IMG/VR virus record: IMGVR_UViG_3300018405_000067
Location: 1-22,492 of that record
Reading direction: 5' to 3' (one strand)
DNA: 22,492 bases
Source: a virus
In this document: piece after piece, positions 20,838 to 22,492 of the stretch
How positions within the stretch are numbered: position 1 is the first letter of the stretch
Layout of the letters: every line of letters starts with the position of its first letter
Made by a program: the position numbers and the translations under genes
Notes under the pieces: generated by a model
What the model was told of the DNA's origin: nothing
Databases searched by the model: none
Seen by the model: the letters and a program-made list of their open reading frames with translations, nothing else

Positions 20838-21023
20838 ATGCAAACAGTAACTTTCAATAACCGCGAAATGAGAATTCACTCAACAGAGTCAATCGATGGT
20901 GCATTAGGCGAGGATTTGCAAAAGCGCGGTTTCGAGCCGGTGTTTTACACGCTTGTAGGCAAGCGCGGCGGCATGGTTACTTGCTTAAAAAGCATTAAAA
21001 CTGGCGACATGATCAAATTCTAA
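20838..21023 (+). CDS. Hypothetical protein (61 aa)
   Basis: MQTVTFNNREMRIHSTESID...VFYTLVGKRGGMVTCLKSIKTGDMIKF. Small alpha/beta pattern with a beta-rich C-terminal half; no known family. The start follows ACGGAG (20825-20830) by 7 nt. The frame is open upstream through the gap and across csrA, with a hydrophobic segment just ahead, but no start codon with an SD supports a longer protein. Between CsrA and the next gene it may be part of the same early operon. Confidence 0.6.
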   Translation: MQTVTFNNREMRIHSTESIDGALGEDLQKRGFEPVFYTLVGKRGGMVTCLKSIKTGDMIKF

Positions 21024-21031
21024 AAAACAAA

Positions 21032-21047
21032 GCCGGGGAAACCCGGC
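21032..21047 (+). other. Perfect GNRA-tetraloop hairpin between genes
   Basis: GCCGGG, loop GAAA, CCCGGC: six G-C pairs closing a GAAA loop, without a following T-tract. ACGGAG of the next gene lies 5 bases downstream. It is a stable mRNA structure that could pause polymerase, protect a 3' end or shape the start site. Confidence 0.65.
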
Positions 21048-21066
21048 AATATACGGAGATTATCCA

Positions 21067-21405
21067 ATGCAATTCAAACCATTCACCAAGTCAAATAAGG
21101 CGCACAAATTCGCAGCGCCTACACCAAAAGATGCAAAGACTTTACGCTTTAGTCAAGGCAATCGAGCAGCCGCGCCGATTAACGGGCAAGATTACGTTTA
21201 CGGGCTGGCGCATATCAAAGCGGCGAGAAAGAACATTGTGACGCCTTACAACGAATATCAGGTTAACCCTATGGGCTGGATTCTGCCCGGCGCAATCTGG
21301 ACTGATAATAACGGCCGAGTACAAGACGCAGCGCGTAAAATTGACCAGATGATCAGAATGGGCGGCGGCTTGCCTAAAAACTGGCTGACAGGTGGTGCGC
21401 AATGA
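21067..21405 (+). CDS. Hypothetical protein (112 aa)
   Basis: MQFKPFTKSNKAHKFAAPTP with a basic, unstructured N-terminus, then a compact region (DYVYGLAHIKAARKNIVTPYNEYQVNPMGWILPGAIWT) and a short helix (DAARKIDQMIRMGGGLP). No family recognised. SD ACGGAG (21053-21058), 8 nt upstream. It ends in an ATGA overlap with the next gene. The aromatic centre suggests a folded domain rather than a chance ORF. Confidence 0.65.
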   Translation: MQFKPFTKSNKAHKFAAPTPKDAKTLRFSQGNRAAAPINGQDYVYGLAHIKAARKNIVTPYNEYQVNPMGWILPGAIWTDNNGRVQDAARKIDQMIRMGGGLPKNWLTGGAQ

Positions 21406-21641
21406 AAAACAAACTTTCAGACCTGAATAATCACTTGTTTGCACAGCTTGAGCGTTTAGGCAATGAGTCGATTAAAACCGAAGAGTTGACTTTAGAGCTT
21501 CAACGCGCGGACGCAATCACATCGGTTGCAAAAGAGATTATCAGCAACGCCCGCTTAGTGCTTGACGCTCAAAAGCAGTACGACAGCGGCAACATTCACC
21601 GTCCCCACGCAATGCTTGAGGTGAATAAAAATGCGGTATAA
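21402..21641 (+). CDS. Conserved small phage protein (79 aa)
   Basis: MKNKLSDLNNHLFAQLERLG...ELTLELQRADAITSVAKEII and NARLVLDAQKQYD. This pattern recurs in short, helical phage proteins placed just ahead of HNH genes in temperate phages. Function is not known to me. It overlaps the previous gene by ATGA and the next by 11 bases. Mostly helical, acidic N-terminal half; no membrane segment. Confidence 0.75.
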   Translation: MKNKLSDLNNHLFAQLERLGNESIKTEELTLELQRADAITSVAKEIISNARLVLDAQKQYDSGNIHRPHAMLEVNKNAV

Positions 21642-22428
21642 ATACACTGACGAAATGGTCAGGTTTATGGCTGCCGGGTTTAAAAAGTGGGGAATCCCAG
21701 AACTGACTGAGCGGTTTAATAAAAAGTTTGGCACTGATAAAACAGAAAGCCAGCTTAAATCCGCAATGAGTAACCGGAAAATCAGATGCGGGCGCAAGAC
21801 TAACGAAATCACGCGCGGCGAATATCGGTTATTCACAAAAGAGCAAGCCGAGTTCATCAAGCGCGGCTACAAAAAATGGACGATTGAGCGCACAACTGAG
21901 GAATTTAATAAGCGGTTTGGCGATAATAAAACCGTGAGTCAGATTAGAGGTTTTACGCGCAATCACGGCATTTTGTCGGGCCGCACCGGGTGCTTTGAAA
22001 AGGGATTGATACCGCACAACAAGGGCGTAAAAGGCTGGCAGCCAGGCGGTAGAGCGCAAGAGGGCAGGTTTAAAAAAGGCAATATGCCTATGCAGCACAG
22101 ACCGGTCGGCTCTGAGCGAATAGACAGCAAAGGCGGCTTTATCATGGTTAAAGTCGCAGAGCCGAGAAAGTGGCGGGCAAAGCACGTAGTAGAATGGGAA
22201 AAGCATCACGGGCCGGTTCCGAAAGGTCATTGCGTGACGTTTAAGGATAATGATCAGCTTAACTGGGAAATTGATAATTTAATGCTCGCAACACGGGCGC
22301 AAATGGCGGTAATGAATCGATTTAAGCTCAATCTAGCCCCGGCAGAGCTGAAAGACGCCGCAAAAACTTGCGCAGAATTGATTATGAAAACAGGCAAATT
22401 ACGGAGAGAGGCAAATGAACAACGGTAG
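21631..22428 (+). CDS. HNH endonuclease with two N-terminal DNA-binding repeats
   Basis: 265 aa. Residues 6-55 and 69-118 are repeated modules (YTDEMVRFMAAGFKKW...RFNKKFGTDKTESQLKS; FTKEQAEFIKRGYKKW...EFNKRFGDNKTVSQIRG), probably DNA-binding helix-turn-helix units. A basic linker (120-160, HNKGVKGWQPGG) leads to an HNH_3-type nuclease at 180-220: KHVVEWEKHHGPVPKGH, FKDNDQLNWEIDNL. The first His is in AKHVV (185), with Asn211 and Asn216 as later conserved residues. SD GAGGTG. Such proteins often are homing enzymes, but long stable copies may act in phage DNA processing. Overlaps the next gene by 14 bases. Confidence 0.83.
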   Translation: MRYKYTDEMVRFMAAGFKKWGIPELTERFNKKFGTDKTESQLKSAMSNRKIRCGRKTNEITRGEYRLFTKEQAEFIKRGYKKWTIERTTEEFNKRFGDNKTVSQIRGFTRNHGILSGRTGCFEKGLIPHNKGVKGWQPGGRAQEGRFKKGNMPMQHRPVGSERIDSKGGFIMVKVAEPRKWRAKHVVEWEKHHGPVPKGHCVTFKDNDQLNWEIDNLMLATRAQMAVMNRFKLNLAPAELKDAAKTCAELIMKTGKLRREANEQR

Positions 22429-22492
22429 AGATTGCGTACACGGGCGGCAAGTCGGCAAGTGCGATACGTGCGATTTGATTGATGCAGAGCAG
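22415..22492 (+). CDS. Cys-rich phage protein, partial at right edge
   Basis: ATG 22415, 8 nt after ACGGAG (22401-22406). The 26 visible codons read MNNGRDCVHGRQVGKCDTCD and then LIDAEQ. The pattern DC.HG...GKCD.CDL recurs at the start of early phage proteins of the Ea22-like sort and may bind a metal with its Cys/His residues. It runs off the window. Its start lies within the end of the HNH gene, so the two are probably coupled. Confidence 0.65.
   Translation, partial: MNNGRDCVHGRQVGKCDTCDLIDAEQ

Overview
The window reads as part of a tailed-phage (siphovirus-type) genome or prophage of a gammaproteobacterium. The supports are a complete tail module in the usual order (neck/gp10-like, tail terminator, tail tube, assembly chaperone, tape measure, DUF1833, NlpC/P60 peptidase, J-like tip protein, pectate-lyase-fold tailspike), a DUF1376 replication protein with a DnaB-type helicase, and a RecT plus YqaJ-type exonuclease pair. 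Shine-Dalgarno use is strongly enterobacterial in style. I cannot name the host or phage. No integrase, CI-type repressor, terminase, portal or capsid gene is in the window, so lifestyle is undecided.

Layout. (1) 1-1749, + strand: six small overlapping genes, most of unknown function, including a 57-aa Cro-like gene at 999-1172. Two of them (213-967) form an AT-rich cassette bounded by 25-bp direct repeats. (2) 1750-2514: a free-standing AP2-type homing endonuclease gene, with a 16-bp hairpin over its ribosome binding site and a terminator behind it. (3) 2540-12807, + strand: the tail module. A 20-nt motif (ACTGTAnnTATTAnTTTACA) sits just ahead of both the first tail gene and the last two tail genes. 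(4) 12808-13169: no intact gene, but up to three 5'-end fragments of endolysin-region genes (DUF5675-like, lysozyme, amidase). (5) 13170-16956, - strand: the replication module (DUF1367, several small genes, DnaB-like helicase, DUF1376 initiator). (6) 16957-17056: two overlapping face-to-face promoters. (7) 17057 to the right edge, + strand: an early operon with two envelope-targeted small proteins, RecT, exonuclease, a Q/H-rich protein in the place where SSB often sits, a coiled-coil protein, CsrA, several unknowns and an HNH endonuclease.

How it works together (inference). The divergent promoters would drive replication genes leftward and recombination/takeover genes rightward, and cannot both be occupied at once. 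RecT and the exonuclease would form a lambda Red-like recombination pair. A phage-encoded CsrA lies among genes whose start sites repeatedly carry ACGGAG, which is both a Shine-Dalgarno sequence and a match to the CsrA core (ANGGA). This suggests post-transcriptional control of the phage's own early genes as well as of the host. Two other start sites seem to be controlled by RNA structure: one hidden in a hairpin (homing endonuclease), one brought into range by a hairpin (gene at 20392).
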